Numbered from the stretch's first letter, positions 8,781 to 17,220 are shown. The stretch is DNA of 20,430 nucleotides from CBDULX01 sp048550535 (GCA_048550535.1 JBLYYN010000290.1:1-20430); one strand, 5' to 3'. Translations and numbers: made by a program. Notes: generated by a model from the letters alone, not told the origin.

Positions 8781-9461
8781 GTGGTTATGATATTGACCGA
8801 GCAAATAAAAAGTCAGGCACTGTATATTCAGGTCGCCGATCGTATACGGGACCAAATTTATCGTCATGTCCTGCAGCCGGGTGATGCCATCGATGAAATG
8901 GCCTTATGTGAGCGTTACGGCATCAGTCGTACGCCCTTACGTGAGGCGCTTAAAGTTTTGAGTAGTGAAGGGCTTATTGAACTCATTCCACACAAAGGCA
9001 GCTTCGTGCGCAGCATGGACATAGCTGAACTCAATGAATTATTTCCTGTAATGGCGGTACTGGAAGGCTTGTGTGCACGGGAAGCCGTTGATAAATGTAC
9101 AGCGGAAGACTTAAGCAAGCTGGAAGCCATGCATAAAAAGCTTGAACAACACGCGGCCAATGGCGACATTGACGATTACTATGAACAGAATTTTATATTT
9201 CACCAGGCAGTACAGGACCTTTCCGGTAATCCTACATTACAACGATTAATAGGTGATTTACGTAAAATATTACGATTAGCCAGGCATATGCAGTTGACCA
9301 TCCCCGGTCGATTGGAGGCATCCATTGAGGAACATCGTCAGATCTTGCTGGCTTTTCGTAAACATGATGCTGATTTAGCTGACCAGAATATGCAGGCGCA
9401 CTTGCGCAAACAGTGGCATTCTTTAACAGGTAGTAAAATCAATACAATAAAAACAGCGTAG
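8781..9461 (+). CDS. GntR family transcriptional regulator, FCD domain
   Basis: A 226-residue regulator. Residues about 10-75 form the GntR winged helix, with the signature segments LCERYGISRTPLREALK and GLIELIPHKGSFV. Residues about 85-215 form an all-helical FCD ligand domain; NFIFHQAV and EEHRQI contain the histidines that in this family commonly hold a metal and a carboxylate effector. The earliest start is GTG at 8781; the ATG at 8787 is equally likely, and neither has an obvious Shine-Dalgarno. It sits between divergent matB and the TRAP genes, only 33 bp before dctP, so it probably autoregulates and controls both arms. By position it resembles rhizobial MatR, also a GntR protein that responds to malonate, but the effector here is inferred. 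Confidence 0.9.
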   Translation: MVMILTEQIKSQALYIQVADRIRDQIYRHVLQPGDAIDEMALCERYGISRTPLREALKVLSSEGLIELIPHKGSFVRSMDIAELNELFPVMAVLEGLCAREAVDKCTAEDLSKLEAMHKKLEQHAANGDIDDYYEQNFIFHQAVQDLSGNPTLQRLIGDLRKILRLARHMQLTIPGRLEASIEEHRQILLAFRKHDADLADQNMQAHLRKQWHSLTGSKINTIKTA

Positions 9462-9481
9462 AAATATTTCATACCATCTAC

Positions 9482-9486
9482 CAGGA
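9482..9486 (+). promoter_or_regulatory. Shine-Dalgarno of dctP
   Basis: AGGAG lies 8 nt before the ATG at 9495. It is the strongest ribosome site in this module, in keeping with the high level at which periplasmic binding proteins are usually made. Confidence 0.75.
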
Positions 9487-9494
9487 GTCGATAA

Positions 9495-10502
9495 ATGAAA
9501 CGAAACAACACCAAGGGCTTATCCATTTTACTTGCAACTGCTATGTTGACTATGTCATCTGTGGCCAGTAGTGCCGATCGTGAATTGAAAGCCTCACATC
9601 AATGGCCAGGCGGTAAAGGGGATATTCGTGATGAAATGGTGCAGATGATTGCCCAGGATGTGAATAACGCCAACATAGGTTTGAAGATCAAGGTTTACCC
9701 GGGGAAATCATTATACAAACCCAAGGAACAGTGGGGTGCGATAGCCAAAGGCCGACTGGATATCACCGCCTTTCCCTTGTCCTATGCCGGTGGACGTCAT
9801 CCTGAGTTCAACTTAACCTTGATGCCAGGCCTGGTGAAAAATCATGATCATGCCAGACGTTTAAATGATTCCGCATTCATGGCTCGTATTAAACAAATTA
9901 TGGACAATGCCGGTGTTATCGTTCTGGCGGATACCTGGCTGGCGGGTGGTTTTGTGAGCAAGAAAAACTGCATACTTAATCCCGAAGATGCAAAAGGCCA
10001 GACCTTCCGTGCCGCGGGCAAGGCCTTCAATCAGATGCTGGCAGGAGCCGGCGCCTCCATTACCAGTATGCCCAGCTCTGAAATCTATTCAGGCCTGCAG
10101 ACCGGTGTGCTGGATGGTGCTAACACCAGTTCTGCCAGCCTGGTTTCATATCGCATCTACGAACAGGTCAAGTGCCTGACGGCACCTGGTGATAATGCGC
10201 TCTGGGTCATGTACGAGCCCATCCTGATGTCTAAAAAAACCTTTAACAGTTTGACCAAAGAACAGCAGGAATTAATCATGAAATCCGCAAAGAAGGCGGA
10301 AGAGTTTGCTTATGAAGGTGCCAAACAAGCGGATATAAAACTGGTCGAAGCCTACAAAAAAGCCGGTGTTGAAGTGGTCACCATGACTGCTGAACAGGCC
10401 GCTGCATGGCGTGCCATTGCCGATAAAACGTCTTATAAGAAGTTTTCTGAAGATGTTAAAGGGGGTCGTGAATTGCTGGATATGGCTCTATCTGTCAAGT
10501 AA
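9495..10502 (+). CDS. dctP: TRAP transporter periplasmic solute-binding protein (DctP family)
   Basis: A 335-residue protein with an Sec signal peptide: basic MKRNNTK, a hydrophobic core, and a likely cleavage after VASSA (A27). The mature part has the DctP fold signatures KASHQWPGG near the N-terminus, GQTFRAAGKAFNQMLAG, in which the Arg corresponds to the one that usually binds the substrate carboxylate, and SEIYSGLQTGVLDGANT. It captures an organic acid, probably malonate or a related dicarboxylate judging from neighbouring matB, and delivers it to the DctQ/DctM membrane complex. It is preceded by a good Shine-Dalgarno and followed by a terminator-like hairpin that would make its transcript more abundant than that of the membrane subunits. 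Confidence 0.92.
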   Translation: MKRNNTKGLSILLATAMLTMSSVASSADRELKASHQWPGGKGDIRDEMVQMIAQDVNNANIGLKIKVYPGKSLYKPKEQWGAIAKGRLDITAFPLSYAGGRHPEFNLTLMPGLVKNHDHARRLNDSAFMARIKQIMDNAGVIVLADTWLAGGFVSKKNCILNPEDAKGQTFRAAGKAFNQMLAGAGASITSMPSSEIYSGLQTGVLDGANTSSASLVSYRIYEQVKCLTAPGDNALWVMYEPILMSKKTFNSLTKEQQELIMKSAKKAEEFAYEGAKQADIKLVEAYKKAGVEVVTMTAEQAAAWRAIADKTSYKKFSEDVKGGRELLDMALSVK

Positions 10503-10534
10503 GACCCTGGTTTTGATTGTAAGTTAACTCACCC

Positions 10535-10577
10535 AAGACGATCGTTGTGATGAACACGACGGTCGTCTTTATATTTT
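10535..10577 (+). terminator. Intercistronic hairpin between dctP and dctQ (leaky terminator)
   Basis: A 15-bp stem of AAGACGATCGTTGTG (10535-10549) with CACGACGGTCGTCTT (10555-10569), two positions pairing as G-U in RNA, closes a 5-nt ATGAA loop. The stretch TTTATATTTT follows. The form is that of a Rho-independent terminator, but the next gene of the same system starts only 10 nt beyond, so partial read-through or stabilisation of the dctP 3' end is likelier than complete termination. Confidence 0.8.
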
Positions 10578-10587
10578 AAGCCTCGCC

Positions 10588-11130
10588 ATGAAATGTTTTA
10601 TAAAAATTGTTAGTAAATTTTCCATGTTATGTGGAATTGTGGCCGCAGCTATGATCGTTGTGTCTGTAGTGGTGGTAGCACAAATGGTCTGGGTGCGTTA
10701 TATCCTGGAGCAATCTTCAATCTGGCAAACAGAGTTTGTGACCTATCTGTTGATTTCCGCAACCTTTATTGGCAGTCCCTATGTGTTGCTTATGCGCGGC
10801 CATGTCAATGTAGATTTATTAGCGTTTTATCTTTCACATAAATGGCGACTGGCTCTTGCTATGTTTGCTTCTATATTATCACTGACATTTTGTTTATTTA
10901 TTACCTGGACTGGATACCAGTTCTGGTATGAAGCCTGGGAGAACAACTGGGTGTCTGATACGATTTGGGAAGTTCGTTTATGGATTCCCTATTTTTCTAT
11001 GCCCTTTGGCTTTGCTGTGTTATCGCTGCAATATGTGGCTGAAATATTAGGCTTAATGCGAGGTGATGAAATGCCCTTTGGCATTCATAAGGAAGTCGAA
11101 GCAGGTTCACTTGGGGAGACGGGACGATGA
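10588..11130 (+). CDS. dctQ: TRAP transporter small permease (DctQ family)
   Basis: A 180-residue inner-membrane protein with four predicted transmembrane segments (roughly residues 10-32, 47-66, 87-108 and 130-150). This is normal for the small subunit of TRAP transporters, which holds the large DctM subunit and the binding protein together. Family features include the segment WQTEFVTYLLISATFIGSPYV and the following RGHVNVDLL. No obvious Shine-Dalgarno is seen. Its stop overlaps the dctM start in an ATGA, implying coupled translation of the two membrane subunits. Confidence 0.9.
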   Translation: MKCFIKIVSKFSMLCGIVAAAMIVVSVVVVAQMVWVRYILEQSSIWQTEFVTYLLISATFIGSPYVLLMRGHVNVDLLAFYLSHKWRLALAMFASILSLTFCLFITWTGYQFWYEAWENNWVSDTIWEVRLWIPYFSMPFGFAVLSLQYVAEILGLMRGDEMPFGIHKEVEAGSLGETGR

Positions 11131-12446
11131 ATCCATTAGAATTAGGTATACTGGTTTCCGTAGTGCTGATTCTGGTACTGTTATCCGGTGCACCCGTCGC
11201 GTTTTCTTTAGGTGCAGTGTCACTTTTGTTTTTGTTAATTTTTGATGGTATGGGTAGTTTGGGTGTTGTAGCAGAAACCCTGTTTGCAGGTCTCAATGAG
11301 TTTGCCCTGTTGTCTATCCCCATGTTTATATTAATGGGGTCTGCGATTGCCTCATCACGGGCGGGTAGTGATTTGTATGAGGCCCTGGAGCGCTGGTTTT
11401 ATAAAGTACCCGGTGGCTTAATTATTTCCAACCTGGGTGCCTGTTCTATCTTTGCTGCCCTTAGTGGGTCATCGCCTGCGACCTGTGCAGCCATTGGTAA
11501 AATGGGTATTCCTGAGATGCAAAAGCGTGGCTACCCAAGTAGCCTGGCTACTGGCGCCATTGCTGCAGGTGGTACCTTAGGTATTTTAATCCCGCCCAGT
11601 ATTACCATGATTGTTTATGGCATTGCGACGGAAACATCGATTGGTCGGCTGTTTATTGCCGGTATTATTCCAGGCTTGATGCTGAGTGCACTATTTATGG
11701 CCTGGGCCCTGTTTTATGCAAAGCGCAATGGCTTTCATTTCAAACTGGGGGATAAGGGTTATTCCTGGAAAGAAAAATTTGAAATACTTCCTAAAATATT
11801 TCCATTCCTGCTCATTATTGTCCTGATTCTTTATGTCTTATATGGCGGCATTGCTACACCATCCGAAGCGGCAGGCGTGGGTGCTTTTATCTGCGTGGCT
11901 ATGGTGGCCGTTATATATAAAATGTGGAATCTACGTGCGCACTGGGATATTTTAAAAACGGCTATGCGTGAATCGGTGATGATTATGATGATCATTGGTT
12001 CAGCGGCCTTGTTCAGTTACATGATGTCCAGCTTGTACATCACCCAATCTCTGGCACAATGGATTGCAACACTGGATGCCGCGCCATGGGTATTATTGTT
12101 AAGTGTTAATTTGTTCTTATTAGTGGCCGGACTGTTTTTACCTCCGGTGGCCGTCATATTAATGGCAGCACCGACACTGGTGCCTATCGTTGAAGCGCTT
12201 GGTTTCGATCCCATCTGGTTTGGGGTGATGCTGACCTTGAATATGGAGATAGGTTTGATTACACCGCCGGTTGGCCTCAACCTGTATGTGATTAACAGTA
12301 TAGCCCCCGATGTTAAGCTGACAACCATACTCTGGGGTGCCTTCCCTTTTATGCTGTGCATGGTTATTGCTATAGTGTTATTAATTATCTTCCCGGGAAT
12401 AGCGACCTGGTTGCCAGAAGTCTTAATGGGGCAGGCACAATACTAA
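11127..12446 (+). CDS. dctM: TRAP transporter large permease (DctM family)
   Basis: A 439-residue polytopic permease with about 12 hydrophobic segments, the usual size for DctM. Characteristic segments are LSIPMFILMG near 68, SGSSPATCAAIGKMGIPEM near 115, AAGGTLGILIPPSI near 147, and the second-half counterparts PSEAAGVGAF and GLITPPVGLNLYVI. It carries the Na+- or H+-coupled translocation path. It starts within the last codon and stop of dctQ (ATGA overlap), completing a full TRAP system in dctP-dctQ-dctM order. Confidence 0.93.
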   Translation: MNPLELGILVSVVLILVLLSGAPVAFSLGAVSLLFLLIFDGMGSLGVVAETLFAGLNEFALLSIPMFILMGSAIASSRAGSDLYEALERWFYKVPGGLIISNLGACSIFAALSGSSPATCAAIGKMGIPEMQKRGYPSSLATGAIAAGGTLGILIPPSITMIVYGIATETSIGRLFIAGIIPGLMLSALFMAWALFYAKRNGFHFKLGDKGYSWKEKFEILPKIFPFLLIIVLILYVLYGGIATPSEAAGVGAFICVAMVAVIYKMWNLRAHWDILKTAMRESVMIMMIIGSAALFSYMMSSLYITQSLAQWIATLDAAPWVLLLSVNLFLLVAGLFLPPVAVILMAAPTLVPIVEALGFDPIWFGVMLTLNMEIGLITPPVGLNLYVINSIAPDVKLTTILWGAFPFMLCMVIAIVLLIIFPGIATWLPEVLMGQAQY

Positions 12447-12492
12447 TTCATTTTCGATTTAATCTAAATGATGCGACAGGTATCTTTAGCAC

Positions 12493-12507
12493 AAGGATCT
12501 TTTGTTG
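12493..12507 (+). promoter_or_regulatory. Ribosome site and tandem TTG starts of the TauE/SafE gene
   Basis: AAGGA at 12493-12497 precedes two in-frame TTG codons at 12502 and 12505. Spacing is 4 nt to the first and 7 nt to the second, so the second TTG is the likelier start. No ATG or GTG lies in a comparable position. Confidence 0.55.
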
Positions 12508-13290
12508 GAAGTCTTAATACTAATAGGCATGGGTGCTATTGCGGGTACACTTGCCGGTTTACTGGGTATTGGTGGCGGAATCATAATTGTACCTGTACTG
12601 GCGCTGGTATTTGATCATCAGGGTATTAGTGCCGATGTTTTAATGCATGTTTCCATCGGCACCTCACTGGCTACCATCGTGATAACATCTATGTCATCGA
12701 TACGTGCACACCAGCAACACCAGGCCATCCATTGGTCGATATTCAGAAGCATTACTCCCGCTATCATGTTCGGCGCATTGTTGGGTGCCATAGTTGCCAA
12801 ATTTATTTCAGGTAATGATTTACGACTTATATTTGGTATTTTTATGCTGTTTGTGGCTGCACAAATGATTTTCGGCAACACTACCAGGCCTCACCGTCAA
12901 CTTCCAAAAACTATGGGTATGTTTATCACCGGTACGGGCATAGGTGCTATGTCTTCCCTGATGGGTGTCGGTGGCGGTTCCATGAGCGTGCCATTTCTGA
13001 CCTGGTGTAATATTAGCATACGACACGCAGTGGCGACTTCTGCTGCCATTGGATTGCCTATTGCTGTTGCAGGTGTCACGGGTTTTATCATTACTGGCTG
13101 GGGTGTGGAACATCGTCCGGTAGGCAGTTTGGGCTTTGTAAACATTCCGGCGTTCTTAAGTATTGTCGTCGCCAGCACTTTATTTGCACCGCTGGGTGCA
13201 CGAATCGCCCATCGTATCTCACCTAAACGTCTCAGGCTATTCTTTGGATATTTTCTGCTAATATTGAGTGTTAAAATCCTCTACGATTAA
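12502..13290 (+). CDS. TauE/SafE (DUF81) family membrane permease
   Basis: A protein of 261-262 residues with about eight hydrophobic segments, arranged as two homologous halves. Each half begins with a glycine-rich motif: GIGGGIIIVPVL near 22-33 and GVGGGSMSVPFL near 156-167. Family members export or import small anions such as sulfite, sulfoacetate or other organosulfonates and carboxylates. The gene starts from a TTG codon 55 bp after dctM, so it may be the last gene of the regulator-TRAP operon and could handle the same anion or a by-product. The substrate is unknown. A more distant possibility is that it is an independent sulfur-anion exporter. Confidence 0.88.
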   Translation: MLEVLILIGMGAIAGTLAGLLGIGGGIIIVPVLALVFDHQGISADVLMHVSIGTSLATIVITSMSSIRAHQQHQAIHWSIFRSITPAIMFGALLGAIVAKFISGNDLRLIFGIFMLFVAAQMIFGNTTRPHRQLPKTMGMFITGTGIGAMSSLMGVGGGSMSVPFLTWCNISIRHAVATSAAIGLPIAVAGVTGFIITGWGVEHRPVGSLGFVNIPAFLSIVVASTLFAPLGARIAHRISPKRLRLFFGYFLLILSVKILYD

Positions 13291-13391
13291 AAACAGCATC
13301 GATAATATAGCAGCATTGATGTCATGATATTTGCATGGATGTTCTGTAAGATATAGGGGGGTTATTTATTAATGTTTTAAAATATTAATAT

Positions 13392-15914
13392 ATGGTCATG
13401 GAATTGTGTATGAAGAAATTGAAACCCTCGACCATAGTTAGTTATGGTGTTACCAGCATATTATTGTTGCTGGCCTTATCATCGTGTTTTGCCCCGAACA
13501 GCGGAGCTTTAACTTCGGATGAGAAAATTTGGCTGCAACAGCACAAGGGGAGGCTCGAAGTTCTATTTGGGTATGAGGCGCCACCTAATGCATATTATAA
13601 TGAAGACGAACAGTATGTGGGTCTTCTGGTTGATTTATTGCGTGAAATAGAGAGCCATATAGGAATAAATTTCAGCTTTAGAAATTTTGACAGCTGGGAT
13701 GAGCTAATAGAGTATTCCACAACAGCCCGTGATTTTATTGTAGTAGGTATCGCTCGTACCGATGAGCGTGCTAAATATCTGTCATTCACTGCTCCATTCG
13801 TCAAGGTTCCCTATGTAATTGTCAGCAGGAAAGATTCTACACTTACAGCCATGAGTGACCTGATAGGTAATAAAGTCTGTACCGTAGCTAATTACGCGAT
13901 CAATGATTATATCGCTCAAAACTTTCCACATATAAAGCCTCAGGGTGTTGTTGATAATATTGTAGGTTTACGCAAGGTATCTACCGGTGACTGCGATGCT
14001 TTTATTGTCAATCAGATGTATGCCTCATATCTTATTGAAAATCAGGGTATCTCCAATCTGAAAATTTCTGGAGAAAGCGGTTATCTTAATCGACTGTCAG
14101 CGGCAACATCCATTCAAGATCCAAGGTTGTTTAATATTCTGGAAAAAGCCGTTGATGGTATCGGAATCAATCGGCAAAAGACGCTTTATCGAAAGTGGGT
14201 CAGCACCAATGATAATAGTATATCGCAGTCGGTGTTTCTGGTTTTGGGTATTATTTCCCTTGCTGTAATTAGTTTACTGGTACTTTTCTGGTTATGGACA
14301 ATGAGTCTGAGAAAACAGGCTCGTATACAAACTCGACAAATAAGAGAAGATAAGGAGCGACTGGAACTTACAGTGCATGCCGCACAACTGGGGTATTATG
14401 ACTGGCAAATCGAGCAGGGATTGCTTCATTGGGATGAGCAAATGGACAAGATATTTGGCTTGAGTACGGAATCAACCGTTAACAGGAATGAATATTTTTT
14501 TAGCGTACTTCATGCCGATGACAAACAAAGAATTGTTAACGATTTTAATAACATTATGGATCCGGATTGTCGCTCAACGTCACATGTCAGTGAATATAAG
14601 ATACAACTTCCAAAAGGGCAGATAAAACATATCGAGACCTATGGTTCTCATGTCAGGAGTAAAGATGGAAAGGTTGTAAGTGTCATCGGTACCTGTAGGG
14701 ATATCACCGATCGCAGAACAGCCGAATATGAAAAGGAACGTCTACAACGTGAGTTACAACAGGCACATAAAATGGAAGCCATAGGTCAACTAACTGGAGG
14801 TATTGCGCATGATTTTAATAATATGCTCGGGGTCATCATGGGCTATACCGAAATGGCGCTGGATCACTATGGCCATGAGGTTCCTGAAAAAATGAGAACC
14901 TACCTTGAGACTGCCATGAAAGCATCGGAGCAGGCCAGGGACTTAGTGGGACAGATGCTAATCTTTAGTCGCACTAATAATGGCGATGCTCTGCCCCTGC
15001 AATTGGCACCTCTGGTTAAAGAAAATATCAAGATACTGCATTCAATACTGCCAAGCAGTATCAAAATAGAACTTGACTGTGAACATGATTTGCCTAATAT
15101 TTTAATAGATCCAGCACAGCTACAGCAGATGATGATGAACCTGTGTGTCAATGCCCGAGATGCTATGGACGGGATTGGTACTCTCAGTGTCAAGTTGGGA
15201 TGGCGGCGTAATATAAATGATGAATGTTGCATTTGTCATAAAATAGTCAAGGATGACTGGATTGAGTTATCAGTGTCCGATACGGGCGTGGGTATGACGG
15301 CAGAAGTCCTGGCGCATCTATTTGAACCATTTTATACCACCAAAGAAATTGGTAAGGGAACAGGTATGGGGCTTTCTGTTCTGCAAGGTATCGTCAATGG
15401 ACATAACGCACATATCCTGATTGAAACAGAGCCAGGTAAAGGCACTAGCTTTTGTTTACTATTTCCACCGTCTGCCAACAACGCAACGAATGTGCCAGAA
15501 TCCAATAAATATTTCTCTTCGGATAAACTGGTTCAGGGTGAAGGCAGACATGTACTGGTCGTCGATGATGAGCCGGAACTTGCTGAATATATCGGTACTT
15601 TACTGCGGCAATATGGTTACCAGATCACAGTTAAAACTGATAGCCAGGAAGCACTGAGTTTATTCCAGGAAGATCCTGATAAGTTTGCGTTTCTGGTAAC
15701 CGACCAGACAATGCCAAATTTAACTGGCGTGGAGTTAATCCAGAAAATCAGTGCAATGAAGCCCAATTGTCCGGTAATTCTTTGTAGCGGATACAGTGAA
15801 GGAATAGATGCAGAAAGTGCTAAGAAAATGGGGATATGTTATCTGTCTAAACCAATAGATGCTAAACGACTGGTTCGGACTGTTGGTGAGTTGTTGGGAT
15901 TAACTGAAATATGA
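13392..15914 (+). CDS. Hybrid sensor histidine kinase with periplasmic solute-binding-like domain
   Basis: An 840-residue protein as opened at 13392; the Met at 13410 (MKKLKPSTIV) is a better start because GGAA at 13400-13403 precedes it by 6 nt and the signal peptide then starts at its basic residues. Domains in order: hydrophobic leader ending LALSSC, which fits a lipobox; SBP_bac_3-like sensor (about 45-270); transmembrane helix (about 279-305); PAS (about 330-445); HisKA with H473 in GIAHDFNN; HATPase with N-box NLCVNARDAM, DTGVGM, FEPFYTT and GKGTGMGLS; receiver with D725-D726, phospho-acceptor D771 and K820. An unusual CCICH cluster lies between the N and G1 boxes. It has no DNA-binding output, so a partner phosphotransfer protein or response regulator must act elsewhere. 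Placed after the uptake module, it may sense a related solute, but this is inference. Confidence 0.9.
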   Translation: MVMELCMKKLKPSTIVSYGVTSILLLLALSSCFAPNSGALTSDEKIWLQQHKGRLEVLFGYEAPPNAYYNEDEQYVGLLVDLLREIESHIGINFSFRNFDSWDELIEYSTTARDFIVVGIARTDERAKYLSFTAPFVKVPYVIVSRKDSTLTAMSDLIGNKVCTVANYAINDYIAQNFPHIKPQGVVDNIVGLRKVSTGDCDAFIVNQMYASYLIENQGISNLKISGESGYLNRLSAATSIQDPRLFNILEKAVDGIGINRQKTLYRKWVSTNDNSISQSVFLVLGIISLAVISLLVLFWLWTMSLRKQARIQTRQIREDKERLELTVHAAQLGYYDWQIEQGLLHWDEQMDKIFGLSTESTVNRNEYFFSVLHADDKQRIVNDFNNIMDPDCRSTSHVSEYKIQLPKGQIKHIETYGSHVRSKDGKVVSVIGTCRDITDRRTAEYEKERLQRELQQAHKMEAIGQLTGGIAHDFNNMLGVIMGYTEMALDHYGHEVPEKMRTYLETAMKASEQARDLVGQMLIFSRTNNGDALPLQLAPLVKENIKILHSILPSSIKIELDCEHDLPNILIDPAQLQQMMMNLCVNARDAMDGIGTLSVKLGWRRNINDECCICHKIVKDDWIELSVSDTGVGMTAEVLAHLFEPFYTTKEIGKGTGMGLSVLQGIVNGHNAHILIETEPGKGTSFCLLFPPSANNATNVPESNKYFSSDKLVQGEGRHVLVVDDEPELAEYIGTLLRQYGYQITVKTDSQEALSLFQEDPDKFAFLVTDQTMPNLTGVELIQKISAMKPNCPVILCSGYSEGIDAESAKKMGICYLSKPIDAKRLVRTVGELLGLTEI

Positions 15915-16113
15915 ATGTCTTTGTATACCAGGCAAATTACCCTAAGCAAGTATTCAGTAGTATAACAGCTGCTATTGGGAAAAGTATAAAATAGATATTT
16001 GTAAAATAGCATGCAAATCATGGTTGATGCCAGTCTATAATAGTGTATTGTGATACTAAAAAAGCAAACCAGGTTTAATTGTTCTAGTCGAATGATATAG
16101 AGTATAGATATCT

Positions 16114-16752
16114 ATGGAAAATTACATCCAAGCAAATTTTAAAACATCGGCCGTCATCAGCATCGACACACAATGTGACACCCTGGATGATGAGGCTCTG
16201 GAAATACCCGGTACATCTGCAGCCGTGCCGAATATAAGGCGGCTACTGGATGTCTATCGACAGCACAAGATGCCAATAATACATGTGGTCAGGATTTATA
16301 AGCCAGATGGCAGTAATGTTGATCTGTGTCGAAAACAGGCTATTGAGAATGGGGATAAGATTTTCCTGCAAGGCAGCAGAGGCTGTGAATTAGCACCTGG
16401 AATGTTTGAGCCGAATAGTATCAAGCTGGATACTGAGTTACTTTTATCCGGAAAGGTGCAAACAATCAATACTCATGAAGTGATCCTTTATAAGCCCAGG
16501 TGGGGTGCGTTTTTTAATACGCCGCTGGAATCACATCTGAAAAATCTTGGTGTGGATACACTGGTATTTGTCGGATGTAATTTCCCGAACTGCCCACGCA
16601 CTTCGATTTATGAAGCCAGCGAGCGGGACTTTAGAATCGTGCTGGTGGCTGATGCTATGTCGGGGGTTTATCCAAAAGGAATAGAGGAGATGAGGGATAT
16701 AGGGGTAGTGGTGGAGAATACTTTAAATGTTGTTGATGCGGTTAATGTATAG
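16114..16752 (+). CDS. Isochorismatase-family cysteine hydrolase
   Basis: A 212-residue alpha/beta hydrolase of the cysteine-hydrolase superfamily. The catalytic triad can be placed: D18 in ISIDTQCD, K127 in ILYKPRWGAF, and C160 in GCNFPNCPRTS, six residues after the Gly as in the usual G-x-A-T-N-x-C arrangement. The normally conserved Thr-Asn before the Cys is replaced by Pro-Asn, giving a NFPNCP loop. Family members hydrolyse isochorismate, nicotinamide, N-carbamoyl compounds, ureidoacrylate, biuret and other amides; which applies here cannot be told. It is expected to be cytosolic. It lies 199 bp after the sensor kinase and directly before the hairpin-rich element. The upstream ribosome site is weak. 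Confidence 0.85.
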   Translation: MENYIQANFKTSAVISIDTQCDTLDDEALEIPGTSAAVPNIRRLLDVYRQHKMPIIHVVRIYKPDGSNVDLCRKQAIENGDKIFLQGSRGCELAPGMFEPNSIKLDTELLLSGKVQTINTHEVILYKPRWGAFFNTPLESHLKNLGVDTLVFVGCNFPNCPRTSIYEASERDFRIVLVADAMSGVYPKGIEEMRDIGVVVENTLNVVDAVNV

Positions 16753-16877
16753 CCGGTGAGTTTTGTTTTGAGTCAGACCTGAGGGAGTCTATCTATTCTC
16801 TTTTAGTATTGTTATTGCTTAATTGGCTGTCTAGTGGCATTTAGCATTGGTTTCGCCTTGCTGGGCGAGTTCATTTA

Positions 16878-16947
16878 TGAATGCCGTCCATGGCATTCAC
16901 CCTTTAGGCTATGCAGAGCATGTTAAAAATTACTCCAGGCAATTTTT
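16878..16947 (+). repeat. Hairpin module copy A
   Basis: Three hairpins lie in tandem: TGAATGCC-GTCCAT-GGCATTCA (16878-16899), ATGC-AGA-GCAT (16911-16921), and AAAAATT with AATTTTT around ACTCCAGGC (16925-16947). The linker between the first two is CCCTTTAGGC. The same series, with different stem bases, occurs inverted at 17376-17445. Confidence 0.7.
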
Positions 16948-16967
16948 TCTTTACTCGTGTAAAGAAA
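16946..16967. repeat. Hairpin TTTCTTTAC/GTAAAGAAA
   Basis: A perfect 9-bp stem (16946-16954 with 16959-16967) has a TCGT loop. Together with the following sequence to about 16989 it is an imperfect inverted counterpart of the right-end hairpin at 17537-17562 and its GGGGCGGC flank. Confidence 0.65.
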
Positions 16968-16999
16968 CAGAACCTAAGAAACACGCCCCAGTTCACAAG

Positions 17000-17022
17000 C
17001 CCTTCATAAAAGGCATGAAGGG
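17000..17022. repeat. Hairpin CCCTTCAT/ATGAAGGG
   Basis: Perfect 8-bp arms (17000-17007 and 17015-17022) surround AAAAGGC. A small TCAC-TC-GTGA palindrome follows at 17031-17040. Confidence 0.65.
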
Positions 17023-17036
17023 TTCCCTCGTCACTC

Positions 17037-17220
17037 GTGATTTATGAGGCTGCTCGATAACTGCTCCTGCGTTATTCTACTTACGGGCGTCCTGCCCTAA
17101 TGTGGAACTAAGCCACAGGGATGTGGTGAATGCCGATAGTGCAGGAGCAATTATCGGCCACAAACAATATAAAAACATTGTTTGCTCAAACATTCTCGCA
17201 GAAAGCCCCTCATAAATCAC
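17037..17220. repeat. Nested long-range inverted repeats (cruciform-forming core)
   Basis: GTGATTTATGAGG (17037-17049) is the exact reverse complement of 17208-17220. Inside it, CGATAACTGCTCCTGC (17055-17070) pairs with GCAGGAGCAATTATCG (17141-17156) over 16 positions with one G-U. The enclosed loop carries GGGC-GTCCT-GCCC (17085-17097) and CCAC-AGGGAT-GTGG (17113-17126). CAAACAAT and ATTGTTTG form another perfect hairpin at 17161-17184. Confidence 0.7.

Noticed and set aside
16847..17047. Short open frame of 66 codons on the plus strand within the hairpin-rich element
   Set aside because: It runs across the terminal repeat and several hairpins, has no ribosome site and no protein-like pattern; it is better read as repeat DNA.
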